Assembly (NCBI GenBank): GCA_016195385.1
Contig: JACPZS010000228.1
Coordinates: 1 to 41,101, forward strand
DNA from: Verrucomicrobiota bacterium
GTDB taxonomy: Bacteria > Verrucomicrobiota > Verrucomicrobiia > Limisphaerales > JACPZS01
Direction: 5' to 3'
DNA: 41,101 nucleotides
Each line of letters opens with the position of its first letter. Position 1 is the first letter of the stretch. Of the stretch, positions 26,265 through 35,940 are shown one piece after another. Under the pieces are notes generated by a model that did not search any database, had not been told where the DNA came from, and saw nothing but the letters and a program-made list of their open reading frames with translations. The translations under genes and the position numbers were made by a program.

Positions 26265-27617
26265 ATGAGCGCGCCGGCCACCCTCGATAGACACGCGGAG
26301 TACAATAAGCCGAAGCTTTTTGTTCTCAGCGTCATCGCGCTGGCGACAGCAGGCATGGCCTTCGGAATTCGCGGTGACATTGGCGGGGCCTTGCAGGGTC
26401 ATTTCTTCGATCCGATCGATCCCGCTAACTCCGCCCGGCTGATTGGCGAAGTCGTGGGGATCTTGTTCCTGGGATTTGCCTTCGCCATCGCCATCGGCAG
26501 CCCTCTGCTGGATTTTTTTGGAATGGGCCGCCTGTTGGGAGTGTCGAGCCTTTGCTTTGCCGGCGGGACGTTGATCGTGCTCTTTGCCGATCAACTTAAG
26601 GGGAACGTCCCGGTCTATTGGGTCTTGTGGACCGGCATGTTGCTGACCGGCATCGGACAGGGCCTGGTCGAAACGGTGATCAACCCGCTGGCAGCCACAC
26701 TTTACCCGGACGACAAGACCCACAAGTTGAACGTCCTTCACGCCTGGTGGCCGGGTGGGATTATCATTGGCGGCCTGATCAGTTTTGGGATGGGGAAGCT
26801 GGGATTTGGCTGGCAGGCAAAACTCTCGGTCGTGCTGCTGCCGGCCATTGTTTATGGAGCGATGATTCTTGGGACAAAGTTTCCTCCCACCGAACGAGTG
26901 GCCGCCGGTGTCTCCGCAGGATCGATGTTCAAGGAACTGGGACGCCCGCTGTTCATCATTCTCTGGCTCTCGATGTTCCTCACCGCTGCTTCCGAACTCG
27001 CGCCCGGCCAGTGGGTGGACATCGCGCTCACCCGAACCGTTGGCATGAAGGGCATCATCCTGCTGATTTACGTCAGTGGCCTGATGTTCGTGATGCGGCA
27101 TTTCGCCGGCACGCTGGCGCATAAACTTTCTCCGATCGGACTGCTGTGGGTTTCCTGCCTGCTCGCCTCCGCAGGCCTGCTCCTGTTGAGCGTGGCAAAC
27201 TCGCCCCTCACCGGCCTGCTCGCCGCAACAGTATGGGGCACGGGCGTCTGCTACATGTGGCCGACAATGCTGGCCTCGGAATCGGAACGGTTTCCGCGTG
27301 GCGGCGCGTTGTTGATCGGTTTGATGGGCACGGCCGGAACGCTTTCGATCAAATTCGTGCTGCCGTGGATGGGAAGCATTTTTGACACGACGAAAATAAA
27401 GGTCGCGGGCGGCGAGGCAGCCTTTAAGGCATTGACTGGAGAAAAACTCAACGAAGTGCTGGGTGCCGCCGCCCAACAATCCTTCCGCATGGTGGCGATT
27501 CTCCCGGCGATCCTGCTGATCGTCTTCGGCGCGATCTGGCTCTATGACCGCGCGCGCGGCGGCTACAAGGCGGAGGTCATCGCGCCGAACACCGGCGCCC
27601 TTCCTGCAAATCAGTGA
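26265..27617 (+). CDS. MFS transporter (first of two)
   Basis: A 450-residue inner-membrane protein with about 12 helices. It has typical MFS features: a long first half with GIRGDIGGALQ, VETVINPLAATLYPDDKTHKLNVLHAWWPGG after helix 4, a central loop around residue 210-225, and MWPTMLASESERFPRGGALLIGLMG in the second half. The NPL and HAWWPGG segments recall the FHS/fucose-type sugar symporters. It lies 18 bp after the oxidoreductase gene and probably imports that enzyme's substrate or exports its product. Confidence 0.88.
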   Translation: MSAPATLDRHAEYNKPKLFVLSVIALATAGMAFGIRGDIGGALQGHFFDPIDPANSARLIGEVVGILFLGFAFAIAIGSPLLDFFGMGRLLGVSSLCFAGGTLIVLFADQLKGNVPVYWVLWTGMLLTGIGQGLVETVINPLAATLYPDDKTHKLNVLHAWWPGGIIIGGLISFGMGKLGFGWQAKLSVVLLPAIVYGAMILGTKFPPTERVAAGVSAGSMFKELGRPLFIILWLSMFLTAASELAPGQWVDIALTRTVGMKGIILLIYVSGLMFVMRHFAGTLAHKLSPIGLLWVSCLLASAGLLLLSVANSPLTGLLAATVWGTGVCYMWPTMLASESERFPRGGALLIGLMGTAGTLSIKFVLPWMGSIFDTTKIKVAGGEAAFKALTGEKLNEVLGAAAQQSFRMVAILPAILLIVFGAIWLYDRARGGYKAEVIAPNTGALPANQ

Positions 27618-27663
27618 CCGTTAGAATTTCGACCCAAACCCCAAACCAACACAGAAAAAAACT

Positions 27664-29406
27664 ATGAGCAACGAAAACGACAACGGTATCGCACCGAACG
27701 CCAAGCGACTTTTGTTCGCGGGTTTCATGGCCATTCTCGCGGCGGGCATCGGCTTCGGTATTCGTGGCGGCATTCTCGCCAATTGGGGCGCTGACTTTGG
27801 CTTCACGGGCGCGCAACTGGGAGCAATCGGCGGCGCAGGTTTTACTGGCTTCTGCTTCGGCATCATTATCGGCGGCGTGATCGTGGACAAAATCGGCTAC
27901 GGCAAACTCGTGGTCGCGGCGTTCTTGTTCCACGTGCTTTCCGCGTTCGTGACGTTCGCGGCAAACAAAGGGCAGGCGCAGGAGGTCGCATACAATTTCC
28001 TTTACTGGGGCACATTCATTTTCGCGCTGGCGAATGGCACGCTTGAGGCCGTGGCGAATCCGCTCGTCGCGACTCTGTTTCCCAAGAACCGCACGCACTA
28101 CTTGAACATCCTGCACGCGAGCTGGCCGGCGGGCCTGGTGCTGGGCGGTTTGGTTGGCTGGATACTCGGCGACGGGATGCACCTGAGCTGGAAGTTGCAA
28201 CTTGCGCTGTTCCTCGTGCCCACCGTGGGTTACGGTTTGATCTTCTTCGGCCAGCATTTCCCGAAGTCGGAAGCCTCGGCCAAGGGGTTGAGCATCGGCG
28301 AAATGCTGGAGGAGGTTGGCATCCTTGGGGGCCTTATTGTCACCTTGCTACTTACGCTGTTTTTCCAGAACGCGCTTAGCCTCGACACGCAAACTTCGTA
28401 TGTGTTAGGAGGAATTCTACTTGTCGTTTTGGGCATAATTACAAAGCAGACCGGCCAGATTTCCACGGAACGATTTGTCATCCTGATCGCCAGCACACTC
28501 ATAGCGATTTTTATCCAACAAGGGTTGCATCTTGAGGGCAACGCCGCATTGACACTGGCTCTGGCGTTGCTGTGCGGACTGGCATTCGCTCTTGGTTCCT
28601 CGGTTGGTGCCTGGCTGCTCTTCATTCTGATAGGCACCCACGTTTTGGTCGGTGCGGTCGAGCTGGGCACAGACGGCTGGATTCAAAACATCACCGGCAA
28701 CATCCTCACCACGAGCCAGGGCAAAATCCTTTTCGTTTACACTTCGCTCTTCATGTTCGCGCTGCGTTTCTGCGCTGACTTCATTGAGAAGAGCCTGAAG
28801 ATTTCGCCGATTGGCCTGTTGTTCATCTGTGCGAGCCTCGCCTGCATTGGCCTGAATCTCGTCAGTGGCATCAACACTTTTGTCGGCGCGATGCTCGCTT
28901 TGTCCGTCTATGCGTTTGGCAAAACTTTCTTCTGGCCCACGATGTTAGCGGTCACCAGTGACCGCTTTCCGCGAACCGGCGCCATTGCCATTTCCATCAT
29001 GGGCGGCTGCGGCATGATGTCCGCCGGGCTGCTTGGCTCCGCCGGGCTGGGCTACGCGAAGGATCGGTTCGCGGCGGACGAGTTGCAAAAGGCCAATCCC
29101 GCCATCTACGCGCAGTACAAAGCGGCCACGCCCAGCAAATTCCTGTTCCTCGAACCGGTCAACGGACTGGACGGCACCAAACTGGCAGCAGTCCAGGCCG
29201 TCGCCGCCGACAAGCGCTCACCGGAACAAAAAACCGTCGGCGAGGCGAGCATCCAGGGTGATCGGCGCACGTTGAAGGCTGATTCGTTCATCCCGGCAAC
29301 GATGGCGCTGATATATCTCTTGTTGTTCCTCTACTTCCGAGTGATCGGCGGTTACAAGACAGTGCATATCGAAGGCGTGAGCAAAGAAGCCCAGGCAGCA
29401 GTCTGA
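27664..29406 (+). CDS. MFS transporter (second of two, enlarged)
   Basis: A 580-residue inner-membrane protein related to the preceding transporter: [48 protein letters not shown] and [26 protein letters not shown] correspond to the same positions. It is 130 residues longer. Extra helices lie in the middle (about residues 220-310), and a soluble loop of about 80 residues (about 465-540) precedes the last helix. The stop TGA at 29404 lies exactly where a fragment similar to the DUF1553 gene tail begins, so the 3' end was probably shaped by a rearrangement. Confidence 0.87.
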   Translation: MSNENDNGIAPNAKRLLFAGFMAILAAGIGFGIRGGILANWGADFGFTGAQLGAIGGAGFTGFCFGIIIGGVIVDKIGYGKLVVAAFLFHVLSAFVTFAANKGQAQEVAYNFLYWGTFIFALANGTLEAVANPLVATLFPKNRTHYLNILHASWPAGLVLGGLVGWILGDGMHLSWKLQLALFLVPTVGYGLIFFGQHFPKSEASAKGLSIGEMLEEVGILGGLIVTLLLTLFFQNALSLDTQTSYVLGGILLVVLGIITKQTGQISTERFVILIASTLIAIFIQQGLHLEGNAALTLALALLCGLAFALGSSVGAWLLFILIGTHVLVGAVELGTDGWIQNITGNILTTSQGKILFVYTSLFMFALRFCADFIEKSLKISPIGLLFICASLACIGLNLVSGINTFVGAMLALSVYAFGKTFFWPTMLAVTSDRFPRTGAIAISIMGGCGMMSAGLLGSAGLGYAKDRFAADELQKANPAIYAQYKAATPSKFLFLEPVNGLDGTKLAAVQAVAADKRSPEQKTVGEASIQGDRRTLKADSFIPATMALIYLLLFLYFRVIGGYKTVHIEGVSKEAQAAV

Positions 29407-29445
29407 TCGTTTCGTCGAGCTTTAACCGCACGCGCGCGATGGCAA
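29404..29445 (-). pseudogene. Remnant of a DUF1553 gene 3' end
   Basis: 29404-29439 matches 31746-31781, the 3' end of the intact DUF1553 gene, at 34 of 36 positions in the same orientation. Read on the minus strand it encodes [13 protein letters not shown], comparable to [13 protein letters not shown] of the intact protein. Only this tail survives. The fragment points to loss of a second DUF1553 gene or to a local duplication. Confidence 0.6.
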
Positions 29446-29496
29446 GCTACGGAGCACGCTGGGCTTTTTCGTCTGGCTTGCTTGCTCGTGGCACGC

Positions 29497-31725
29497 TCAA
29501 GGTTTCAGTCGGAAGAAACGAGCGGCCCCTTGAAGTTGCGCCCGAAAGTTGCCTTGGGGCTGGCCCGGCACGTCCTGCCACGGATCGTTGAGCGAATCCG
29601 TGGTTTGGAGCGTGCCGCTTCCGCTCCAGGCAATTTCAATTTCATTTTGGAGCCTTCGGGCTTGGAGGTTGACGCCCACTGGCTTCGTCGCGGGCAAATC
29701 GAAAAGCTCAAATACGAACGTGCGGTTCTGATTCAGGCCCGATTGAAATTGGCTGATGAACACGAGGCTGCGGTCAACGGAACTTGCGACACTTGACAAC
29801 GGCAATTCGACGAGTGTGGAGTGGTCAGGCTCAAGCGAGAAGGCGTTGTTCAAAAAATTCGTGGCGGCTTGGAGCAGCAGTGGATTTCCGAAATGGAGAT
29901 CTTCGATGGCGAGGGATTGATCCAGCACGGCAAAACCGATGCGGCCTTGCCAGGGAAGGCTCCAGCCGCCGGCGTCATCCGCGCGAACCACCTGCCGTAC
30001 CGCCAGTTTGTCTCCACTGCTGGATTCACCCAACGACGCTGATTTGGTCGGAATCTTGTCCTTGTCCGCAGGCGGATCGGTGGTCGGCGTCCAGTAACCG
30101 CGCAAGTAGCGCACCGGCACGCCGCAGGAATAGCGGAACAAAATGAAATCCCCGGCGCGCACATGATCGTTGGGCGCATCCCAGCAAACCATCGTTTCGT
30201 TTTTATCGGAGTTGAAAGTAATCTGCGGCGTGCCCCACGGATTTCCCGGAACCTTCACCGCGCCGTTGGCGTCGGCCCGTTTGGCTTCGGCCTTTCCGCC
30301 CTTGGTCACGTTGCCCTGGAAAATCATGTGGAAGTCGCTCTTCTCTTCGCCCGTGCCATTTTGCACGTGCAACGCCAACCCTTGGGGTGGACGTCCGACC
30401 ACGACTTTTTGCGGAAAAGGATTTTCGGCGAGCCGATTGGTGCGGCTGCCGGCGGGATACAACATGCGGTGCGCCGCCGCGAACGGGTAGCAGGGTTGTT
30501 GATTCGTGACCCAGGCGTAGGTTTCCACGTCGGTCGCCACTTTGTTCGTCGCCTTCAATGCTTTCAAGCAATCCGAGAATGCGTCCGCGAAAAGCGACAC
30601 GGCAAGACTCACCGTTACTCCTCCGGCCTTCGTGAAACCCGCGCCGCCGTAGGAAACTTTGTTCTCGTGCGCCGACGTGATGATCGAACTGCCCTCCGGA
30701 AAGTTCCAGAACGTGTTCGTGTCCACGAGGCTGAACGAAAAGCAGGCATTGATGAGCATGTGAATGGGCGCTCCCTTGGCCGCGAGCGTCTGCAATTTGT
30801 AGCACAGTTCGCGATCATAGACGCACTCGTTTCCTAGAACCAGACAGTTCCAACCGCCGTGCGACGTGATGCGCACGTAAATCCGTGAACACGGCGGATC
30901 GATCTTGCACACGTCTTGAATGGCCGCGACGAGATCGGCGCATGATGAAACGCCGCCGCCCTTGGCAATTTTGATCCGCGCGTCCGGCACACCAAACTGT
31001 TCGATGAGATCCTTGCGAAATTGCACGACGTTGTTCGACATGTGCTCATCCGGCGCGCCGCGAACAATGAGCGCGCACGCGGTATCGCTCCCGGGCGGCG
31101 GAATGGACGAATGAAGACTGCGGCGAGAAATCTGAGTTTGCGCATTCAAACGAGCGGCGACGGGCAGGACGGGAGCTTCGCCGGAGACCAGTCCGTCGCG
31201 ATTGGAAAATCCAGCCGGCGCGGCACTCGTGCGTTGCTCGGAGGCGCCCCAAAGTTCCAACATGTTTCCGTCCGGCAAACGGAGCCGGGGCCACCAGCCG
31301 TGTTCAGCGACGCGAATGCCGCCATTGGCGACCGTGGGATTCGGCTGATCCGTTGTGACGAACACAAAGCGCGTCAGGTGCATGAACTCCGCCGCCGGCT
31401 CGTCATCGATCCAGAAAAAATAACTCGGCGTGCTGTTCGTCAGCGGTGGACCAGGCCACGGCTGCACGCCAACAAAGTGAGGTTCAGCCACCGCACCGCT
31501 GGGTAACATTCCTTCGTGACTCGAGCCGAAACCAAAATCCTTGAACGGCGACCAGGCGGCGGAATCAGCGCCCAGCGCAATACCGCTCGCGGGAGAAAGC
31601 AGCGCCTCCACCACCTCCTGTCGCGTTAGGTCGGCCGCCCAACTTGTGTGCGCACCGACCAATAGCAACAGCCAGCCAAACAAGCCTCGCCACTCGCCGC
31701 CAAATCTAGCCGAGGGCTGATTCAT
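29497..31725 (-). CDS. Secreted caspase-fold (clan CD) cysteine protease-like protein
   Basis: 742 residues. The signal peptide ends near residue 30 (HTSWA-ADL). Residues about 215-400 have a caspase/legumain-like fold: CALIVRGAPDEHMSNNVVQF, SRIYVRITSHGGWNCLVLG with catalytic-type His289, and PIHMLINACFSFSLVD with Cys328, 39 residues later, as expected for the clan CD dyad. A beta-rich part with FRYSCGVPVRYLRGYW follows, and the C-terminal module has LQTTDSLNDPW and FFRL at the end. The gene starts 9 bp after the DUF1549/1553 gene, with AGGA overlapping that gene's stop as a likely ribosome site. Protease activity is a prediction; an inactive scaffold is possible. Confidence 0.78.
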   Translation of the reverse strand: MNQPSARFGGEWRGLFGWLLLLVGAHTSWAADLTRQEVVEALLSPASGIALGADSAAWSPFKDFGFGSSHEGMLPSGAVAEPHFVGVQPWPGPPLTNSTPSYFFWIDDEPAAEFMHLTRFVFVTTDQPNPTVANGGIRVAEHGWWPRLRLPDGNMLELWGASEQRTSAAPAGFSNRDGLVSGEAPVLPVAARLNAQTQISRRSLHSSIPPPGSDTACALIVRGAPDEHMSNNVVQFRKDLIEQFGVPDARIKIAKGGGVSSCADLVAAIQDVCKIDPPCSRIYVRITSHGGWNCLVLGNECVYDRELCYKLQTLAAKGAPIHMLINACFSFSLVDTNTFWNFPEGSSIITSAHENKVSYGGAGFTKAGGVTVSLAVSLFADAFSDCLKALKATNKVATDVETYAWVTNQQPCYPFAAAHRMLYPAGSRTNRLAENPFPQKVVVGRPPQGLALHVQNGTGEEKSDFHMIFQGNVTKGGKAEAKRADANGAVKVPGNPWGTPQITFNSDKNETMVCWDAPNDHVRAGDFILFRYSCGVPVRYLRGYWTPTTDPPADKDKIPTKSASLGESSSGDKLAVRQVVRADDAGGWSLPWQGRIGFAVLDQSLAIEDLHFGNPLLLQAATNFLNNAFSLEPDHSTLVELPLSSVASSVDRSLVFISQFQSGLNQNRTFVFELFDLPATKPVGVNLQARRLQNEIEIAWSGSGTLQTTDSLNDPWQDVPGQPQGNFRAQLQGAARFFRLKP

Positions 31726-31734
31726 GATGGAGTC

Positions 31735-33936
31735 CTACTCGCGCGTGATCGTTTCGTCGAGGTTTAACAGCACGCGCGCGACGCTCAACCAGGCTCCGCG
31801 TTCATGCGCTTCATCCGTGGCAGCCGCTCCGTCTGTCCTGCGTTCTGTTTCCAAAAGTTTTTTTAATCGTTCCAACTCCGAAGCTTTCGGTGGCCGCGCG
31901 ACACAACAGCGGAAGGCAAAATCAAACCTGGCGTTGTCATCGCCGGCGTGTGCTTGGAAGCGGGCGGCAAGACCTGTGGCGATTTCGAGGAAGGCTTGGT
32001 CGTTGAGCAACGTGAGAGCTTGCAATGGAGTGTTGCTGCGCAAGCGGCGCGTGCAGGCGAGATACGTATCCGGTGCGTCGAAGACCGCCAGCGCGGGATA
32101 GAATCGCGTGCGCTGAATATACGTGTAGAGGCCGCGACGAAAGCGGTCACCGCCGCTGCTTGTTTTCCACTCTCGTTTGTTTTGAGTGAAAGCGTCCAAA
32201 CCCTCGGGCTGCGGCGGAAATACTGGCGGCCCGCCGAGTCGCGCATCGAGCAAGCCGCTTGCTGCAAGCGAAACGTCACGGACAAGTTCGGCGTCGAGGC
32301 GGAGACGAGTCTGTCGCGCGAGCAGTTTGTTCGTGGGATCGATCTCGGCAAGTTCCGTCCGCGCGTGCGAGGACTGTCGATAGGTCGCGCTCGTGAGGAT
32401 CAAGTGGTGCATGGCTTTGAGGCTCCAGCCGCGTGCGATGAATTCCGTCGCGAGCCAATCGAGCAATTCAGAATGCGATGGCCGCGCGCCTTGCAAACCA
32501 AAGTCGTTGTCCGTCTCGACGATGCCCTTGCCAAAATACTGCTGCCACAGGCGATTCACGATGACGCGCGCGGTGAGCGGGTTTTCCGGCGAAACCAGCC
32601 AGCGCGCAAGACCGAGACGGTTCGTGAGCGCCCGCGACTCGACGGCCCTGCTTTGAAGTTCACCAAACACTGCTGGCACACCCGGCTCAACGCGATCACC
32701 ACGACGAGTAAAATCGCCTTTCACGAACACGATCGTCTCGCGCGGCTCGGAATGCTCGCGCATCACGAGCGTCGTGATGACCTTCGGCTCGGTCTTTTTG
32801 AATTCGTCGATGGTCTTGCGCCGCTCCTTGTGTTGCGCGTCCTGGTCGCGAAAGGCATTGAACGCAGCGGCGGTCTGGAATTCATTTCGTTGCGCCGCCG
32901 GAAGCGCGAGCGCGGCCAGAACTTCGGGCTTCAATTTTTTCTTTGTCTCTTCGTCGAGTGCGGTTTCCCACGCGGACTGCTTGAGTTTCAATTCTTGTTC
33001 GATCCATTCGTTCAACTCTTTTTCGCGGCGCTTGAGTTCCTCGCGATAGCCCGCGAGCGCCGCGAGTTCCTCCGGCGTGCCAAGCTCAAGGGTGTTCGCG
33101 GCTTCGAGCACGGCGCTGCCGTGGCCGTCGTTCTCCTGCTGATTGAAAAACCCGAAGAAGCGATAGTAATCGTGCTGCGTCAGTGGGTCGTATTTGTGAT
33201 CGTGGCACTCCGCGCAGCCGAGCGTCAAACCAAGCCAGACCATCGCGGTGGTGTTTACGCGATCCATCGCGGACTCGATGCGGAATTGCTCTGGGTCGAT
33301 GCCGCCTTCGTGATTCACTTGCGTGTTGCGATGAAAGCCGGTCGCAATCAGCGGGTCTCGCGTCTCGGGTTTTTGGTCTGGGGAATTCGATTCTGGGAGC
33401 AGGTCGCCGGCGAGCTGCCAGATGGTGAATTGATCGAAAGGCAAATCGGCATTCAGGGCGCGCACCACCCAGTCGCGATACGGCCAGATGCTGCGCGGGC
33501 TGTCGATGCTATAGCCGTTCGAGTCGGCGTAGCGCGCCGCGTCAAGCCACCAGCGGCCCCAGCGTTCACCGTAGTGTGGTGAAGCCAGCAAGCGATCCAC
33601 CACGCGCTCGAAAGCGTCCGCTGCGGTGTCGCGCAAAAACGCCTCGACTTCTTCCGGCGTGGGCGGCAGGCCGGTGAGGTCGAGGCTCGCACGACGAATG
33701 AGCGTCGTACGGTCGGCTTCGGGCGCGGGCTTCAGTCCTTCGCGTTCAAGCCGATTGAGGGCGAAAGCATCGATGGGATTGCGAATGAACTTTTGCGCCC
33801 TCAGTTCGGGAACCATCGGGCGCACTGGTTTTTGAAAAGCCCAGTGTGCTCGCGCTCCGGCTGCATCCGCGGCGGACAATGAGGCCGTGAACAAACTCAG
33901 CGGGACGAGCCACAAAAAAGTCAACGACACGTTCAT
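31735..33936 (-). CDS. Secreted DUF1549/DUF1553 domain protein
   Basis: 733 residues with a signal peptide ([23 protein letters not shown]). The DUF1549 domain (about 50-260) shows [35 protein letters not shown] and [20 protein letters not shown], and ends with [13 protein letters not shown] (Cys241, Cys244, His245). A charged coiled-coil (about 290-400) leads to DUF1553 (about 440-700), with [19 protein letters not shown] and [17 protein letters not shown] [13 protein letters not shown]. The family is abundant in Planctomycetes and Verrucomicrobia, often with a DUF1501 gene and an N-terminal cytochrome-like domain. Both are absent here; instead a caspase-fold gene follows. The molecular function is unknown, with sulfated polysaccharide use often suggested by context in other genomes. 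Confidence 0.92.
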   Translation of the reverse strand: MNVSLTFLWLVPLSLFTASLSAADAAGARAHWAFQKPVRPMVPELRAQKFIRNPIDAFALNRLEREGLKPAPEADRTTLIRRASLDLTGLPPTPEEVEAFLRDTAADAFERVVDRLLASPHYGERWGRWWLDAARYADSNGYSIDSPRSIWPYRDWVVRALNADLPFDQFTIWQLAGDLLPESNSPDQKPETRDPLIATGFHRNTQVNHEGGIDPEQFRIESAMDRVNTTAMVWLGLTLGCAECHDHKYDPLTQHDYYRFFGFFNQQENDGHGSAVLEAANTLELGTPEELAALAGYREELKRREKELNEWIEQELKLKQSAWETALDEETKKKLKPEVLAALALPAAQRNEFQTAAAFNAFRDQDAQHKERRKTIDEFKKTEPKVITTLVMREHSEPRETIVFVKGDFTRRGDRVEPGVPAVFGELQSRAVESRALTNRLGLARWLVSPENPLTARVIVNRLWQQYFGKGIVETDNDFGLQGARPSHSELLDWLATEFIARGWSLKAMHHLILTSATYRQSSHARTELAEIDPTNKLLARQTRLRLDAELVRDVSLAASGLLDARLGGPPVFPPQPEGLDAFTQNKREWKTSSGGDRFRRGLYTYIQRTRFYPALAVFDAPDTYLACTRRLRSNTPLQALTLLNDQAFLEIATGLAARFQAHAGDDNARFDFAFRCCVARPPKASELERLKKLLETERRTDGAAATDEAHERGAWLSVARVLLNLDETITRE

Positions 33937-34080
33937 GCGAATGATTGCAGTCGAGAAATATCAGAAGCCCGTGGGCTGGGACAGAGCAAAACATCTCCCA
34001 GCCGATCCCATATTCCGCCGGTGACTTTGTCCGTCGGTTTTTGCTTTCCGTCGCTTGACTTTTTCCTTCACCATCGACGC

Positions 34081-34935
34081 ATGGATTCGCTCTCCGCTGA
34101 TGAAATTCGCCGGGCCGTGCAAACCGCGCTGGCTGAGGACATCGGCACGGGCGACGTGACGACGCTGGCGACGATTCCCGCCGACGCTTCTGCACGCGCG
34201 CTGATGGTGGCGCGTGAACCTCTCGTCGTCGCCGGGCTTTCGTTCGCGGAGGCTGCTTTTGCCGAATGCGATTCAAGTGTCAAGTGCGAGCGCCTTGTTG
34301 CAGACGGACAACAGGTTAATAAGGGCGAAACTTTGCTGTGCCTGCACGGTCCCGCGCGTGCGTTGCTCACAGCCGAGCGCGTCGCCCTTAACTTCGTTCA
34401 ACGACTCTCTGGCGTGGCGACTTTGACGCGGCAGTTCGTCGAAGCCGTCCACGGCACACGCGCGCAAATTCTCGACACGCGCAAGACAACACCCGGCTGG
34501 CGGCGTTTTGAAAAATGCGCGGTCACGTGCGGCGGCGGACGCAACCATCGCTTCGGATTGTTCGACCTCGTGCTGATCAAGGACAACCACCTCGCCGCGC
34601 TGCGCGCGGAATTGCCCAACGCCATCGCGGCCGCAGTGCAGCGGGCCCGCGCGCTTTATCCGCAACTGAAAATTGAAGTGGAAGCAGACACGCTGGAACA
34701 AGCACACCAGGCCGTCGAAGCCCGGGCTGACATTATCCTGCTCGACAACATGACGCTCGCGCAGTTGCGCGAGGCGGTCGCTTTGGTGAATGGACGCGCG
34801 CAGACGGAGGCTAGCGGCGGCGTTAACTTGCAAACCGTGCGCGCCATCGCCGAAACCGGTGTTGATTTCATTTCCGTTGGCGCGCTCACGCACTCGGCGC
34901 GCGCGGTGGACATTGCGCTGGATTTTGAACTTTGA
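34081..34935 (+). CDS. nadC: Nicotinate-nucleotide pyrophosphorylase (carboxylating)
   Basis: 284 residues from ATG 34081; an in-frame GTG 60 nt upstream adds no conserved sequence. It converts quinolinate and PRPP to nicotinate mononucleotide in de novo NAD synthesis. Family signatures are AEDIGTGDVTT at the N-terminus, ALNFVQRLSGVATLT, the PRPP/quinolinate loop LDTRKTTPGWR, CGGGRNHRFGLFDLVLIKDNHL, EVEADTLEQA, LLDNM and SGGVNLQTV. The length is normal. nadA and nadB are not in the window. It begins a cluster of cofactor genes, 24 bp before birA. Confidence 0.96.
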   Translation: MDSLSADEIRRAVQTALAEDIGTGDVTTLATIPADASARALMVAREPLVVAGLSFAEAAFAECDSSVKCERLVADGQQVNKGETLLCLHGPARALLTAERVALNFVQRLSGVATLTRQFVEAVHGTRAQILDTRKTTPGWRRFEKCAVTCGGGRNHRFGLFDLVLIKDNHLAALRAELPNAIAAAVQRARALYPQLKIEVEADTLEQAHQAVEARADIILLDNMTLAQLREAVALVNGRAQTEASGGVNLQTVRAIAETGVDFISVGALTHSARAVDIALDFEL

Positions 34936-34959
34936 CGAAAGCACACAACGCGATTCCCA

Positions 34960-35940
34960 ATGAGCATCGACACGAAAATTTTATCCGCCCTGCGCACCGC
35001 TGATGAGGGCTTCGCGCCAGCGGTCGAGTTGGCGGCGCGGTTGGGCGTAACCCGCACCGCCTTGCGAGCACGCGTGGAGGAACTACGAACGCTCGGTTAC
35101 GACATCGAGGCCAGCCCGTTGCGTGGCTATCGTCTGCGCGCTGCGCCGGACAAGCTGCACGCCGACGATCTGCTGGCGCGCATGGGCAAAGTAAAAGTTG
35201 TCGGCCGCGACATCCGCGTTTTTGAAGAAACGACTTCCACGAGTGACGTCGTGGGCCGGCTGGCGCAAGACGGCGTCAAGGAAGGCGTCGTGGTCTTCGC
35301 CGAATCGCAAACGAAAGGCCGTGGACGACTCGGTCGCAAATGGACTTCGCCCGCGCACAAAGGGCTTTGGTTCTCCGTGCTGCTGCGTCCCAAGGTCAGC
35401 CCGCAAGCGGTCACGCAAGTCACCATCACGGCCGCGACCGCGCTGGCCCGCGCGATTCGCGAGCAAACGGATTTGAAGCCGGAGATAAAATGGCCGAACG
35501 ACATTTTGATTAAAGGCAAAAAAGTGGCGGGCATTCTCACCGAGCTGCACGCGGAATTGGATCGTGTCCGATCCGTCATTCTCGGCATCGGTGTTGATGT
35601 GAATCTGACGACGGCGGACTTCCCCGCCGAACTGCGGCGGCTCGCCACGTCATTGAAAATGGAAATGGGAAAAGAATGGCCCCGCGCGGAGTTGGCGGCG
35701 GGGATTCTGCACGAATTGGATCGCAACTACGCGCGCCTTGGTGCCGGCGAATTTGAGGTCATCGCGGACGAATGGGCGGACCACTGCACGACGCTTGATT
35801 GCAACGTGTCAATTCGCGTCGGCCCGCGCAAAATCGAAGGCCGCGCGGAGTCCTTGGACGCGGACGGCGCGCTGCTCGTGCGGACGGAGCACGGCCATCT
35901 CGAACGCGTCATCGGCGGCGACGTGACTTTGGAGAAATGA
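34960..35940 (+). CDS. birA: Biotin-[acetyl-CoA-carboxylase] ligase with HTH domain
   Basis: 326 residues. An N-terminal winged-helix domain (about 1-60, LAARLGVTRTALRARVEELRTLGY) suggests DNA binding, as in E. coli BirA. The ligase core has ETTSTSDVVGRLA, the biotinoyl-AMP loop GRGRLGRKW (120-128) and KWPNDILI (177 onward), then GIGVDVNL. A C-terminal SH3-like domain ends the protein. It attaches biotin to the carboxylase carrier protein and may repress biotin genes when biotin is plentiful. The stop codon overlaps the start of coaX (ATGA), so the two are translationally coupled. Confidence 0.95.
   Translation: MSIDTKILSALRTADEGFAPAVELAARLGVTRTALRARVEELRTLGYDIEASPLRGYRLRAAPDKLHADDLLARMGKVKVVGRDIRVFEETTSTSDVVGRLAQDGVKEGVVVFAESQTKGRGRLGRKWTSPAHKGLWFSVLLRPKVSPQAVTQVTITAATALARAIREQTDLKPEIKWPNDILIKGKKVAGILTELHAELDRVRSVILGIGVDVNLTTADFPAELRRLATSLKMEMGKEWPRAELAAGILHELDRNYARLGAGEFEVIADEWADHCTTLDCNVSIRVGPRKIEGRAESLDADGALLVRTEHGHLERVIGGDVTLEK

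Noticed and set aside
24918..27479. An 853-codon open frame on the minus strand, opposite the oxidoreductase and first MFS gene.
   Set aside because: Its product is a low-complexity mix rich in His, Arg, Gln and Asp with no domain. It mirrors the codon bias of the well-supported genes on the other strand.
33178..33216. A cytochrome c haem site in the DUF1549 protein (CAECH).
   Set aside because: [11 protein letters not shown] is a conserved feature of DUF1549 itself, and the N-terminal cytochrome-like domain found in some relatives is missing. Haem binding is not supported.
31948..33582. A 544-codon open frame on the plus strand inside the DUF1549/1553 gene.
   Set aside because: It is antisense to a gene with clear family motifs, and its own translation shows no motif or plausible signal.
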